Below are positions 49,468-59,555 of a DNA stretch of 64,000 nt, in pieces; the stretch's first letter is position 1; each line of letters begins with the position of its first letter. The notes beneath the pieces are model-generated. The model saw only the letters and a list, made by a program, of their open reading frames with translations, had not been told where the DNA came from and searched no databases. Source of the DNA: Winkia neuii subsp. neuii DSM 8576 (GTDB lineage Bacteria; Actinomycetota; Actinomycetes; Actinomycetales; Actinomycetaceae); the NCBI RefSeq assembly GCF_000420405.1, contig NZ_ATUW01000006.1:1-64000 (forward strand). Reading direction: 5' to 3'. Made by a program: the position numbers and the translations under genes.

Positions 49468-52410
49468 GTGCTTGTGCTGGTATTGCTGTCGCTCTTTGTA
49501 ATTTTTGGAGCGATAGCAGGGCTGGCCGTAGGGCGCTACTCTGGGCGCGGCTACGCCCTCGCCTTTATTCCCTTCGTCGCCACGTTGGGGTGGGCTCTGG
49601 CCAATACCAGGAGAGCCTTCGCTGCCCCGCTAACTACGTGTCTTAGCTGGGTTAGCGATCTGGGGCTCGAGCTGTCGTTCCGCCTCGATCCGCTGGCGTG
49701 GGTTATGACCCTCGTGGTCGCTGGGGTAGGGGCAGCAATCGTCGTCTACTGTGCTTTCTACTTTCCGCCCAACGCTGCAGGGCGCGCCCGTTTCGCAGCA
49801 ATATTTACTTGGTTCGGCGGCTCAATGCTGGCCCTGGTGTGGGCAAATCACACCCTGATCATCTACACTGCGTGGGAACTGACCTCGGTGTTCTCGTTCC
49901 TGCTTATCGGCCACCACTATCGTTCCCGTGCAGCCCGCGCGGCCGCTCGCCAAGCTTTCGTGGTCACCACCTTTGGGTCGCTCACAATGTTCGGTGGATT
50001 CATGATCCTGGGGGCGTGCCCGGGCGGATCATTTCAGGTGGATCAGCTGGTGACCTTGGCCCAAAATGGGGAACTGCTGAAAGGCCATCCCGCCGCACTC
50101 GCGGTCGGGGCAATACTGGTAATCTTCGGGATCCTCACAAAATCTGCATTGATTCCTTTCCACTTCTGGCTCCCGGCTGCAATGGCAGCTCCCACCCCCG
50201 TATCGGCGTTCTTACATGCGGCTACCCTGGTAAAAGCAGGTGTCTACCTGGCGCTTCGCCTGACTCCCGGATTTGCTGGCATTGCGGGGTGGTCGCTAAT
50301 TCTCTGCCTGTTCGGTGGCGCCACGCTAGTCGTAGGCGGCTGGTTGGCAATCCGGCAGACAGACCTCAAACGCGTGCTCGCCTACGGCACGGTGTCCCAA
50401 CTGGGACTTATCACCTCGCTGGCAGGCTACGGCAACCGCGCCACTATGCTGGCCGCCCTCGCCCTCGTAGGAGCCCACGCCACCTTCAAATCCTGTCTAT
50501 TCCTAACTACGGGTACGGTCGAAAAAATTGCCGGCTCGCGCGACATACGCGAACTGTCCGGGGTTGGGCGCACACACCCCTTCTTGGCAGCCATCGGGGC
50601 GGCCGCTGCAGCGTCTATGGCGGGCTTCCCCCTGACGCTGGGGTACCTGGGCAAAGAGGCCGGGCTACACACTTTGCTGCACCAAGGTGGTGGGGGGATT
50701 GCCCTGCTGTGCGTAATAACGGGCGGATCCGTATTGACGGCGGCCTACTCCCTGCGCTGGTGGTTTGGTGCCTTCGCAGGTAAGGTCCTGCCCGGGCACA
50801 AACTTGCCGCCCTGCTCAGTGGCAAAGAAGCTCCGGTGGGTACTTACCCGGCCGTCGCCCTTATAGCGGTGCCTGGATTCTTAGCAGCCATTACGGTTTC
50901 TGGAGGATTCTTTCCGGGCTCGGTCACCGACCTATTCGCCCCCCACGCCCAAACCCAACAGCAAGGCCTTCTGGCCACTTCCAACGAGGCCGGCCACCTG
51001 GCCCTCTGGTCAGGTATAGTTCCGGCGCTACTGACCGCCCTCATACTGGGCTGCGGCTACCTGTGTTTCCGCTGGCGCGGCAAGATAATCCGGGTGGCTA
51101 AGCGCCTAGCACTGCCCGAACCGGCGCGGGCACCATCGGTGTATCGGCTCCTGATCCGCGGGCTCGAGGCTGGGGCGGGCCGCCTTACTTCCCTCACCCA
51201 GTCGGGTTCGCTGCCGGTCGATATTTCCATTATTTCTGCCGTATTTGCGCTGGCTGTCGGAGCAGGGCTGGTGAACGCTCTGCCCGGTGCAACTTGGCCG
51301 CAACTGCGCATTTACGACAACTTCCTGCAAGTGCTAGCCGTGGTGATAGTGCTGGGCGCCACCGTGGTGGTGGTGCGAGCACGCAGGCGCATGAAGGCAA
51401 TCTTGGGCCTAGGAGCAATGGGGGTGGGCATGGCCACGCTGTGGGCCGTACAAGGGGCGCCCGACCTGGCCCTCACCCAATTGGTGGTGGAAGCGTTCAC
51501 CATCATAGTTTTTGTGCTGGTGCTGCGCTTTTTGCCCACCCACTTCTCGGATCGTCCGCTGCGCTCGTCGCGGTGGGTCCGCATAGTTATTGCGACTCTG
51601 GTGGGGGCAGTCACCTCTGGGGGAGTGTTCTTGGCAGCCACTTCGCGCCTAGAAGATCCCGTCTCGGTGCTCCTTCCCGAAGAGGTATTGCAATTCGGCT
51701 ACGGGCACAACATCGTGAATGTGATCCTGGTTGACGTGCGCGCGTGGGATACGGTGGGCGAGCTGTCCGTGCTGCTCATTGCCGTTACTGGCGTTACCGC
51801 ATTGATTTTCAGGTCTAATTTGGCCGGGCGTTTGTCAGTGTCCGCCCCTTCGCTGCGTTCACAGGTGGCAAAGGCAGCCAGCAAAACCAGTTTTAGCTCG
51901 CGGTGGCTGGCGGGTGCCTCTGCGCTCGAGGGCGAAAAGCGTTCACTCATGCTCGAGGTGGCCGCGCGCGTTTTGTACCCCACGCTACTGGTTGCCTCCA
52001 TATGGTTGCTGCTGGTAGGGCACAATTCGCCCGGAGGTGGTTTTGCGGGGGGCATGCTAGCAGCTTCCGCCCTTTCTATCCGCTACCTGGCAGGAGGCCA
52101 CTACGAACTGACGCTTGCCGCCCCCTTCAGCCCGGGCGCGATCTTAGGAGCGGGCTTGTCAGTGGCTGCCGCCTCCGGAATCATCCCAGTGTTCGCCGGG
52201 GGAGCTCCCTTCCAGACCATGCCAGTTGACATTCCCTTCGGGCCACTCGGAACGCTGCATTTCACTACGGCAATGGGCCTAGACATTGGGGTGTACCTGG
52301 TGGTAGTGGGCGTGGCCGTAGACATCTTGGGGGCTCTGGGAGCCGCCCTCGACCGCGAAGAAGAACGGGGAACACAACTTATTTCTACCTCTAAGGGGCC
52401 GCAGAAATGA
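49468..52410 (+). CDS. mrpA: Mrp Na+/H+ antiporter subunit A, fused with B
   Basis: The first gene of the Mrp operon codes a 980-residue subunit. Residues 1-about 560 are NuoL/MrpA-like (VWANHTLIIYTAWELTSVFSFL, LTKSALIPFHFWLPAAM); the C-terminal 130 residues (ARVLYPTLLVASIWLLLVGH, then NSPGGGFAGGM) are the MrpB domain, so A and B are fused as in many actinobacteria. The complex exports Na+ with proton uptake. It starts at GTG 49468 (GTG 49474 also possible). The operon continues with overlapping genes. Confidence 0.93.
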   Translation: MLVLVLLSLFVIFGAIAGLAVGRYSGRGYALAFIPFVATLGWALANTRRAFAAPLTTCLSWVSDLGLELSFRLDPLAWVMTLVVAGVGAAIVVYCAFYFPPNAAGRARFAAIFTWFGGSMLALVWANHTLIIYTAWELTSVFSFLLIGHHYRSRAARAAARQAFVVTTFGSLTMFGGFMILGACPGGSFQVDQLVTLAQNGELLKGHPAALAVGAILVIFGILTKSALIPFHFWLPAAMAAPTPVSAFLHAATLVKAGVYLALRLTPGFAGIAGWSLILCLFGGATLVVGGWLAIRQTDLKRVLAYGTVSQLGLITSLAGYGNRATMLAALALVGAHATFKSCLFLTTGTVEKIAGSRDIRELSGVGRTHPFLAAIGAAAAASMAGFPLTLGYLGKEAGLHTLLHQGGGGIALLCVITGGSVLTAAYSLRWWFGAFAGKVLPGHKLAALLSGKEAPVGTYPAVALIAVPGFLAAITVSGGFFPGSVTDLFAPHAQTQQQGLLATSNEAGHLALWSGIVPALLTALILGCGYLCFRWRGKIIRVAKRLALPEPARAPSVYRLLIRGLEAGAGRLTSLTQSGSLPVDISIISAVFALAVGAGLVNALPGATWPQLRIYDNFLQVLAVVIVLGATVVVVRARRRMKAILGLGAMGVGMATLWAVQGAPDLALTQLVVEAFTIIVFVLVLRFLPTHFSDRPLRSSRWVRIVIATLVGAVTSGGVFLAATSRLEDPVSVLLPEEVLQFGYGHNIVNVILVDVRAWDTVGELSVLLIAVTGVTALIFRSNLAGRLSVSAPSLRSQVAKAASKTSFSSRWLAGASALEGEKRSLMLEVAARVLYPTLLVASIWLLLVGHNSPGGGFAGGMLAASALSIRYLAGGHYELTLAAPFSPGAILGAGLSVAAASGIIPVFAGGAPFQTMPVDIPFGPLGTLHFTTAMGLDIGVYLVVVGVAVDILGALGAALDREEERGTQLISTSKGPQK

Positions 52411-52868
52411 CCCCAACTTTGATTCTCGTGTTGGCAGCCGGCATCTTAGTGGGCGCCGGGGTGTATTTGGTAACTGATCGCACTTTTACGCGCATTGTGG
52501 TGGGGCTAGCCCTCATTGGCAACGGCTCTAATATTGCACTGCTCGCAGCGGGTGGGGCGGCTGGATCACCCCCGCTGCTTGGCACCGAAGCGCTTTCCTC
52601 CATAGCCGATCCGCTTCCGCAGGCCATGATTTTGACCTCCATCGTGATCACAATGGCAACTACGGCGTTCATGCTCGCTCTGGCTTTTCGCGAATGGATT
52701 CTTACGGGCGGAGACGAAGTGGTCGACGACGTCGAGGATCGTCGTCTGGCTAAGCGCGCCGCCACTGGCCGCGGGAGCGAGCGTGTAGAGGATGCTCCTG
52801 CCGAAAACGAAGAGGCCGGCTCCGACGAAGACCAAGAGGACCGCGACGAAGGGCAGGAGGAGAAGTGA
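52407..52868 (+). CDS. mrpC: Mrp antiporter subunit C
   Basis: The first 105 residues form three NuoK-like helices (GAGVYLVTDRTFTRIVVGLA, then NIALLAAGG). An acidic tail of about 45 residues (Glu/Asp-rich) extends beyond the usual end. It overlaps both neighbours by four bases. Confidence 0.92.
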   Translation: MTPTLILVLAAGILVGAGVYLVTDRTFTRIVVGLALIGNGSNIALLAAGGAAGSPPLLGTEALSSIADPLPQAMILTSIVITMATTAFMLALAFREWILTGGDEVVDDVEDRRLAKRAATGRGSERVEDAPAENEEAGSDEDQEDRDEGQEEK

Positions 52869-54526
52869 CCTGGCTACTTCCGGTTCCCGTTATTTTGCCG
52901 TTGCTTGCGGCTGGGCTTTCGCTGGTGCTCGGCCGCTTCCGCAGAGCCCAGCTGGTAGTTACCGTGTTGGCACTGGCTACCTCGCTCGGTGCTGCCATTG
53001 CCATGGCGTTCGAGGCCGACACTGCCCCTATGGTGTTAGATGTCGGTTCTTGGGCGGCCCCAGTTGGGGTTTCACTAGTTGCAGATCGGCTGACGCTGAT
53101 GATGCTGATTGTGTCGCTGGTGGTCACCGTGGGGGTGCTGGTGTATTCGTCCTCGCAGTCGGTTTCGCGCGACGAGTCCAGCTCACCTATGCCCGTCTAC
53201 TACCCGTCTTATCTGGTTCTTTCTGCGGGCGTGTCAGATGCTTTCTTGGCTGGGGACCTGTTCAACCTGTACATCGGCTTCGAAATTTTGCTTGCCGCCT
53301 CATTCGTGCTGATCACGCTAGGAGGCACCCGTTCTAGGGTGCGTTCGGGCACTGTTTACGTGGTGGTCTCACTGTTTTCTTCGGCTGTTTTTTTGTTGGG
53401 ATTGGCTTTCACCTATGCGGCTGTGGGAACGGTCAACATGGCACAGTTGGCGGTCCGGCTCAGCGAGTTGGCGGAACCTACTAGGCTCATGTTGCAGGCA
53501 ACATTTTTGGTAGCTTTTGGTATAAAAGCCGCGATATTTCCGCTGTCGGCTTGGCTTCCAGACTCTTATCCGACTGCCCCAGCTCCGGTCACAGCAGTGT
53601 TCGCGGGGCTGCTTACGAAGGTAGGGGTGTACGCGATAATTCGTACCCAATTCTTGCTCTTTCCCGGCGGCGGGTGGGACACTGTACTGGCCGTTTTGGG
53701 GATTTTTACCATGATAGTGGGGATCCTGGGAGCGATCGCGCAGGACGACATCAAGCGTATGGTTTCGTTCACGCTCGTTTCGCACATCGGGTTTATGGTT
53801 TGGGGTATTTCGATCTCGTCTAAGGAAGGCCTGGGGGCCGCCATTGTCTACGCCGCCCACCACATTTTGGTGCAAACTACGCTGTTCTTGATAGTGGGTT
53901 TGATGCAGTACCTGGGGGGTACCACCTCCCTGGCCAAACTGGGCGGTTTGGCGGGCAAATCACCCCTGTTGGCGGGCATGTTTTTGATCGTGGCCTTTAA
54001 CTTGGTGGGTATCCCGCCGCTTACTGGCTTTTTGGGCAAGGTGGGGCTGGCGCGCGCTAGCGTATTGGACGGAACCGGACGCGGGTGGGCGCTGCTGGCG
54101 GCAGGGCTCATAGCCTCGCTACTAACTTTGTACGTGGTAGTAAAAGCTTGGTCTATGGCTTTTTGGCAGCCTGCCGAGGGCGAAGCTTCCACGAGCGCCG
54201 AAGCTCCTGTAATTCCGAAACTGCCGCGGGCTATGGTTGCTGCCACTGCGGGGTTGTTGCTCGTGCAAGTGGGAATGGCCGGGGGGATGAACGTAATCTA
54301 CGGTTATGCGCTAAGGGCTGCTTCCGATCTAGTTGACCGCACCCCCTATATTTCTGCGGTGCTTGGCCACGACGGGCGCGGAAGTGGCGCTTCGTCGAAG
54401 GTGGTCAGACGGTCGGACTTTTCTGTGGTCCCCCCGCTCAACGAGCAGCCGTCTAAGGCGCCAGAATTGTGGCGCTTGAATGAGCCCCAAGATGGCGAGC
54501 GGGTTCGCGTGGGGGAGGCCGAATGA
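52865..54526 (+). CDS. mrpD: Mrp antiporter subunit D
   Basis: The 553-residue, NuoN/NuoM-like subunit has about fourteen helices and the proton-path segments FGIKAAIFPLSAWLPDSYPT and AQDDIKRMVSFTLVSHIGFM with the conserved lysines. A C-terminal hydrophilic tail of about 65 residues follows the last helix. It starts with GTG overlapping mrpC. Confidence 0.93.
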   Translation: MTWLLPVPVILPLLAAGLSLVLGRFRRAQLVVTVLALATSLGAAIAMAFEADTAPMVLDVGSWAAPVGVSLVADRLTLMMLIVSLVVTVGVLVYSSSQSVSRDESSSPMPVYYPSYLVLSAGVSDAFLAGDLFNLYIGFEILLAASFVLITLGGTRSRVRSGTVYVVVSLFSSAVFLLGLAFTYAAVGTVNMAQLAVRLSELAEPTRLMLQATFLVAFGIKAAIFPLSAWLPDSYPTAPAPVTAVFAGLLTKVGVYAIIRTQFLLFPGGGWDTVLAVLGIFTMIVGILGAIAQDDIKRMVSFTLVSHIGFMVWGISISSKEGLGAAIVYAAHHILVQTTLFLIVGLMQYLGGTTSLAKLGGLAGKSPLLAGMFLIVAFNLVGIPPLTGFLGKVGLARASVLDGTGRGWALLAAGLIASLLTLYVVVKAWSMAFWQPAEGEASTSAEAPVIPKLPRAMVAATAGLLLVQVGMAGGMNVIYGYALRAASDLVDRTPYISAVLGHDGRGSGASSKVVRRSDFSVVPPLNEQPSKAPELWRLNEPQDGERVRVGEAE

Positions 54527-55041
54527 AGCTGTTGCGAAATACTTCTTGGAAGATGACGGTTTGGCTGCTTCTCGTTTGGGTGGCCCTGTTCCGCTCGTTG
54601 GAGCCTCTGGTTGTAATTGGGGGCTTGTTAGTTGCTCTGTTGGTTCAGTGGGTTGGCCCTATGATGCGAGTGGGCGCAGTAGGCAGGGTGCGCTTGGGTG
54701 CACTAATTGCTTTGGGGGGGCGCTTTTTGTGGGATATGTTCGTTTCGGCGCTGCACGTTTCTAGATTGATTGTTACGGGCGCCAGGTACCGGAGTGGGTT
54801 TGTAAACATTGAACTAGGGCAAGTCTCTGACGTAGAACTGATGATTAGTTCTGCCATGACGTCTCTTGTGCCGGGCACGTTGGTTATTTCGGTTACGCGG
54901 GCCGAGGGCGACGCCCCGGGGGCGATGTACCTTCACGTCATCGATATGCAAGCTTCGGGAGGCGAGAAGGGAGTGCGTCAAATGATCGAGGCTCAAACGG
55001 CGCGTATTCGCCGCGCCCTTCCGAGGCCGCAGGGGGAATGA
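54523..55041 (+). CDS. mrpE: Mrp antiporter subunit E
   Basis: The 172-residue MrpE subunit shows N-terminal helices and the conserved SSAMTSLVPGTLVISVT and MYLHVIDMQ segments. It overlaps mrpD and mrpF by four bases each. Confidence 0.92.
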   Translation: MKLLRNTSWKMTVWLLLVWVALFRSLEPLVVIGGLLVALLVQWVGPMMRVGAVGRVRLGALIALGGRFLWDMFVSALHVSRLIVTGARYRSGFVNIELGQVSDVELMISSAMTSLVPGTLVISVTRAEGDAPGAMYLHVIDMQASGGEKGVRQMIEAQTARIRRALPRPQGE

Positions 55042-55448
55042 TGCACTACTTATTAGTTGCGGCCGGTTGTTTCTTGGCAGTGGCGGTACTGCTCACGCTA
55101 TACCGTCTAGAAAAGGGGCCTTCCCTGGCAGATCGGGCTATTGCTACGGACTTGCTTACGGCCGTGCTCGTGGGGGTTATTGCGGTTTCCGCCGCCCTCT
55201 TTTCGCGTGACGACCTGATGTATTTGCTGGTCATTATCGCGCTGGTGGGGTTTATCTCTTCGGCCACTATCGGGCGTGTTGCGCGCCACGGCGGGGAAGA
55301 AAATAGGCGGGTTATTACCTTAGCCGAGGAGCGCGCGCGCCGGCGCAAGTTGCAGGCTGAAGAGATGAAGGCGCAACTGGACAAGAGCGAAGAAACTTCG
55401 CACATGACTCCGGAGCAGAAGGCGCAAGTCGAAGAGGAGGCAGAATGA
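55038..55448 (+). CDS. mrpF: Mrp antiporter subunit F
   Basis: The three-helix MrpF core is clear (LYRLEKGPSLADRAIATDLL, then LVIIALVGFISSATIGR). A charged cytoplasmic tail of about 45 residues, longer than usual, follows. Confidence 0.92.
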   Translation: MMHYLLVAAGCFLAVAVLLTLYRLEKGPSLADRAIATDLLTAVLVGVIAVSAALFSRDDLMYLLVIIALVGFISSATIGRVARHGGEENRRVITLAEERARRRKLQAEEMKAQLDKSEETSHMTPEQKAQVEEEAE

Positions 55449-55792
55449 TCGTCCTCGAATGGGCCGGTGCACTTACAATGTTGGCGGGGTCAATCTGGAT
55501 TTGTATTTCCGCCCTCGGCATTGCCCGCTGGTCCGACACGCTTTCGCGGATGCACGCCGCTACTAAACCGCAGTTGTTCGCCTTTGGTGTGTTAATGACG
55601 GGCCTAGCCCTGTACATGCACACCGCCCGCTGGACTGTGCTGGTGGTGCTGGCGGTGGGTTTGCAGGCAGTGGCCACTCCGGTGGCAGCGCAGGTTTTGG
55701 GGCACGCCAGAGTTAAAGAGATGCGGGCCAAGGCAGGTCTGCAGGAGGCGGAAAACACCAGGAATAAGGCGGCAGGAAGTACTAAAGCGTGA
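55445..55792 (+). CDS. mrpG: Mrp antiporter subunit G
   Basis: The 115-residue MrpG subunit has three helices with GSIWICISALGIARWSDTLS, RMHAATKPQ and VATPVAAQVLGHAR. It closes the A(B)CDEFG operon. Confidence 0.92.
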   Translation: MIVLEWAGALTMLAGSIWICISALGIARWSDTLSRMHAATKPQLFAFGVLMTGLALYMHTARWTVLVVLAVGLQAVATPVAAQVLGHARVKEMRAKAGLQEAENTRNKAAGSTKA

Positions 55793-55816
55793 AAAACTGT
55801 AGCCCTAGGAGGAAAC

Positions 55817-56089
55817 ATGGACATTGGTTGGAAAGTTGCTAGTGCTGCTTCGGTAGCGGGCGCAGGCTTTGTTGCAGATCGTCTAATTGATTTAGTTTGG
55901 AAAGGCTTCACAGGCCACAAGCCGCCGCGTGGCAGCGAGGACGAGGCCGTGGCAAACATGCTCGAGGTTGCTCTGTTTGGCGCCTTGTCGGGCTTAACGG
56001 TGGCGCTAATTCAGCGCCTGGCAGTGCGTGGCACCTCGAAGTGGTATGGCGGTAAAAACAAGAATGCCCTTGCTAACGCCAAGAAGTAG
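55817..56089 (+). CDS. DUF4235 family membrane protein
   Basis: The 90-residue protein has two hydrophobic helices around WKGFTGHKPPRGSEDEAV and a basic tail, matching DUF4235, a small actinobacterial membrane protein of unknown function. A good AGGAGG site precedes ATG 55817. It lies 24 bases after mrpG and may be co-transcribed. Confidence 0.85.
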   Translation: MDIGWKVASAASVAGAGFVADRLIDLVWKGFTGHKPPRGSEDEAVANMLEVALFGALSGLTVALIQRLAVRGTSKWYGGKNKNALANAKK

Positions 56090-56090
56090 C

Positions 56091-57665
56091 TTATAGCTCG
56101 CCGGCTAGGCACACCGCCGAGACTTTGGGATCGTAGGTGGGGGACTGCACCGAGATCATGGTGCGTGCCCTAGGATCGCCCTTACAGAATTCGCTCAGCG
56201 TATTAACGTCGGCGTTTCTATCGGCCTGCTCCGAGGTAACTACGCTCGATATTTCGAGCGTTCCGTCTAGTGAGCAGGCGGCTTTCATCATGGTCACGTC
56301 CGCGCTCTCGTTGGACACGCGTTGAATCAGCACGCATCTGCCCGCCTCGAGTGGAGCTCGGCCGGATACTGGCTTTGGCGCAGGTGCTGCGGGTAGCCGC
56401 TTGGTGGGTCCCTTACCCCTGGCGATGGCAATTTGTCCGGAGGCCCCCGACACCAATATTTGTCCGCCCTGCCGGCTTATTCGGGGTGCGCTTCCAACCG
56501 AGACTGGCGAATCCCAAATTGGGTGCCCGTCCTCGAGAAGGTACACTTGCCCGGCTTTGGATACCGCAAGTGTGCCTAGAGGGGTTGCGGCGGCGGTGGC
56601 TAGGTCCAGCTGGTATTTCCATTTCAAGTGGCCGTCTTTGCCTACTTTCACTACCCCCGCATCGACGCCCATCTGCAGGCCAGATTTGTCTGCTGAGATG
56701 AAGATTGGCGAACCCGAGTAGGTGGCTCTGTCTGCATGAAAGAGCGGGGCGCCAATCTTACCCTCGGGGAATTCATATGGCACTTTTCCTTTGAGCGCTA
56801 GCTGGGGCAACTGCCGATCTTGCGTGCGCGGCAGGGTGAGTCCGGAGGGGAATTTGACTATTCTGTTGCCCACCAAGGCCGCCCCCTGGTTGCAATCGGG
56901 CAGTGGGGAAATATAAATGTCGTTTCCCGAAAAAAGTGGGTAACCGGAAACGCGCAGGTCTACTTTGCCTGGCTCTACTACATCCACCGTGCCGTTGGTG
57001 GAAACAACCGCCTTGCCGTTGGCAAGTGGCACTGCCATATCTGGGGTAAGGCGGGTGGTTGCGGTGGTGGGGCAACGGCTGGCCTCCGGGGGATTGGCTG
57101 GCCAGGCGGCAGTGAGTAGTTCACCTGCGGCCGATATTTGTGCGTATTGGCCTTTGGGTAGGCCGAGCAGCAAGCCTCCGTGGAAGGCGACAATCGCATT
57201 GGCCTTTGCAGGAGTTTCAAAGATCCAACTTGCCTGCCCATTGGTTGCGTTTACAGTTAACACTCGGCTGCCGGCGCCTCCTGCAGAGAGGCAGGCGAAG
57301 TCGGTCTTGTTGACCAGGGTGGACGTGCACGAGGTAATGGGAGCATTCACCTGTAGACGCCAGGGCGATTTTTGGTCGAGCCGCACTAGGGTGGTCTGCC
57401 CGTCAATCGCCGTTAGCCCCACGGTGGCGTCGCCAATTTTGGCGGGCCCTGCTGGGCTGGACTTGCCGAAGAGGGGAAAGAACGATCCCCCGAGTTCCTT
57501 GGCAGAATACACGTGGGCCAGGTGCACGTCTGCCGTTTTGGGGTGGGCTTTTTGGTAGGCCGAAATACCGAGGGCACAAACGGCTACGGCTATCGCCACC
57601 GCAAGTAAGGTGATACCAATGCGGGAGGCCCTTCGCCCGCGCGGGGGAGGTGCGGCGTGGGACAT
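56091..57665 (-). CDS. Membrane-anchored PQQ-like beta-propeller protein
   Basis: The 524-residue protein has a basic N-terminus, one helix (about 17-38, IGITLLAVAIAVAVCALGIS) and an extracellular part with propeller-like repeats (LTVNATNGQASWIFETPAKA, HLKWKYQLDLATAAATPLGT, QVYLLEDGHPIWDSPVSVGS). Paired cysteines suggest disulfides outside the cell. The start is ATG 57665, overlapping the stop of the GalT-like gene (TAATG). Its binding target is unknown. Confidence 0.75.
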   Translation of the reverse strand: MSHAAPPPRGRRASRIGITLLAVAIAVAVCALGISAYQKAHPKTADVHLAHVYSAKELGGSFFPLFGKSSPAGPAKIGDATVGLTAIDGQTTLVRLDQKSPWRLQVNAPITSCTSTLVNKTDFACLSAGGAGSRVLTVNATNGQASWIFETPAKANAIVAFHGGLLLGLPKGQYAQISAAGELLTAAWPANPPEASRCPTTATTRLTPDMAVPLANGKAVVSTNGTVDVVEPGKVDLRVSGYPLFSGNDIYISPLPDCNQGAALVGNRIVKFPSGLTLPRTQDRQLPQLALKGKVPYEFPEGKIGAPLFHADRATYSGSPIFISADKSGLQMGVDAGVVKVGKDGHLKWKYQLDLATAAATPLGTLAVSKAGQVYLLEDGHPIWDSPVSVGSAPRISRQGGQILVSGASGQIAIARGKGPTKRLPAAPAPKPVSGRAPLEAGRCVLIQRVSNESADVTMMKAACSLDGTLEISSVVTSEQADRNADVNTLSEFCKGDPRARTMISVQSPTYDPKVSAVCLAGEL

Positions 57666-58981
57666 TAGCCTCGCAGCAAGGATGGATCCACCTTGCATTC
57701 CTTACCCAGGCGCATCGGGGCGATGAGGCCTTGCTCGCGCAGCGAAGTCAGTTTGGGCAGCACCCGGTCGCGCACCCCCCAGGGGTCGATGGTGTTCAGG
57801 TAAATGCGAGTGCCGCCCTCGAAACCGGCAAGAGTCGAGATGCGCCACTTTACTAGAATTCTCCACCGAAGCGGTGAGGAGACTGAGGCTGGCCGGTGGT
57901 ACCACTCTTCGTTACAGGGCACGTCCGGGCCGGTAGCAGCGTGTACAGCGTGTAGAAGATCTGAAACCGCACGTACCTGTTCGGTGCTGGCCTCCCAGGG
58001 ATTTACCGGGTCACCTAGGGCCCACACGGCCACGGTGGGGAAGCGGTGGCCGATTCCGGCAAGCGCAACGGCGTGCTCATTTTGGGCCAGAATTAAATCG
58101 CGGGAAGCGGCTACGGACAGGATTTCGTCGTAAATCTTGGGGTTGCGGCGCAATCGCTCCATCTCGGCTTCGATCTGTACTGGGCGTTCGTCGATTGCAA
58201 CTAGTTGCTTGTGGAGGTGATCGAACGAAGCTCCAGCAGGTTTGAGCCAGTTCTGGAAGGCGGCCACGTAGCGCACTGCCGGATCAAGGCCGTATAGGTC
58301 ACCCATGGAATTGCAAGTGAACTGTATATAGGCAGCGTGCTCTTCCGGGGTGAGCGTACCCGAGGAGGCCAGTTGGGAATCGTCGCTGGCGCCGTCTACG
58401 AAGTGGCGGCGGGCCACAATCACGTCGTGTCCGCCCGTGAAAAATCCGGTCGCCTGCGGCAGCAATTCGTCGTCGCGTTGGCCAGCAATCTTTTCTTCGG
58501 GCACCCCGTAGGCTCGCAGGCGCGCCTTGAGTACTGCCATCACGTGGTCGTAGCCAGAATCTGATGCCAAATAGGCAGCCATGCGCTCGCGCTCTGCCGT
58601 CGAGGCCTGGTGTCCGTGGTTTAGTGCCCAATAATTAGCGGAAACGATTTCAAAAAGGTTAGGAATGCGACGAAAATCGGCCACTTCCCGTGTGATCTGG
58701 TCAGCTGAAAGGCCGACCTCGTGCACCCATCGTTCTCCGCGCCGCACCAGACGATCTTTTTCGGGAGGTGTCTCGAGGTAGCGCCCGGGGCAAAATGCGC
58801 AGTGAGCACCGGCGTTGGCACTGTCTATGGGTTTGGGGTTGGGCTTTGGCACTGTCAGAGGCCGATGCCCCCGGCCCGGTACGGTCCACACTTCAGTGCC
58901 GGTCAACATGTTCTTCTGTTTAACCGTTCCGTCCTGCATTGCCACGAGGGCGGGGGAGGATTCGGTCTTCGATGAACTCAT
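57665..58981 (-). CDS. GalT-like (DUF4921/HIT superfamily) protein
   Basis: The 438-residue protein resembles galactose-1-phosphate uridylyltransferases: a zinc-type CAFCPGRYLETPPE near residue 62 and FDHLHKQLV, which matches the HxHxQ-like active-site region in altered form (HLHKQ). The family as found in actinobacteria is known as DUF4921; the true substrate is not established. It is co-translated with the propeller protein gene. Confidence 0.75.
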   Translation of the reverse strand: MSSSKTESSPALVAMQDGTVKQKNMLTGTEVWTVPGRGHRPLTVPKPNPKPIDSANAGAHCAFCPGRYLETPPEKDRLVRRGERWVHEVGLSADQITREVADFRRIPNLFEIVSANYWALNHGHQASTAERERMAAYLASDSGYDHVMAVLKARLRAYGVPEEKIAGQRDDELLPQATGFFTGGHDVIVARRHFVDGASDDSQLASSGTLTPEEHAAYIQFTCNSMGDLYGLDPAVRYVAAFQNWLKPAGASFDHLHKQLVAIDERPVQIEAEMERLRRNPKIYDEILSVAASRDLILAQNEHAVALAGIGHRFPTVAVWALGDPVNPWEASTEQVRAVSDLLHAVHAATGPDVPCNEEWYHRPASVSSPLRWRILVKWRISTLAGFEGGTRIYLNTIDPWGVRDRVLPKLTSLREQGLIAPMRLGKECKVDPSLLRG

Positions 58982-59040
58982 AGTTCAACCCTATAGGCAA
59001 ATCGTTCCAAATAGGTGAGCGAGGCCGCCCCGGGGTTTAC

Positions 59041-59439
59041 TCAGAGCCACCCTTGAGCTTGTTTCGAGAGGTCTTGTAGCAGTTCAATCGCGTCGTCAGT
59101 CATGCGCTTGGGAACAAAAATGTGGTCGTGGTAGAAACCGGCAATTACGTTACACGGAATAGAGCGGGCCGAAAGTGCTTGTGCTACCGCAGAAGTGAGG
59201 CCCACCATCTGGGGCGAGGATTCCACGCGCAGGGTTATGCGAGTGTAGATATCAGTTATTGGGTAGCCGGCAGCCTCAGCATCTTCGCGGGCAATCACAC
59301 AGGTGGTTCCCTCGTCTTCGGCGACGGTGGCAAACACGTGAACATCTTTGGGAATCCTAGAGGAAACTAGGTAGATGTACTCGCCTTGGATCTTGGCATC
59401 TAGGCGGGCAAGCATTTGATCAAGATTAATCGGACTCAT
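59041..59439 (-). CDS. ACT-domain regulatory protein
   Basis: The 132-residue protein consists of a tandem ACT-like fold (ARLDAKIQGEYIYLVSSRIP; TRITLRVESSPQMVGLTSAV; IPCNVIAGFYHDHIFVP). Proteins of this ACT_7/DUF2000-like type probably sense small ligands such as amino acids. ATG 59439 is chosen; the frame is open further upstream to 59487. Confidence 0.78.
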   Translation of the reverse strand: MSPINLDQMLARLDAKIQGEYIYLVSSRIPKDVHVFATVAEDEGTTCVIAREDAEAAGYPITDIYTRITLRVESSPQMVGLTSAVAQALSARSIPCNVIAGFYHDHIFVPKRMTDDAIELLQDLSKQAQGWL

Positions 59440-59555
59440 TGGATCAAAGATAACGGGAAATTTTTCTAAAAGCCATCCCCGTTCCAAAGGCTGAAAATTA
59501 AAACCCGCAGGCAGGGAATATGAAAGGTTCTTAATATTTGCCGCTGGGGCTAGTT

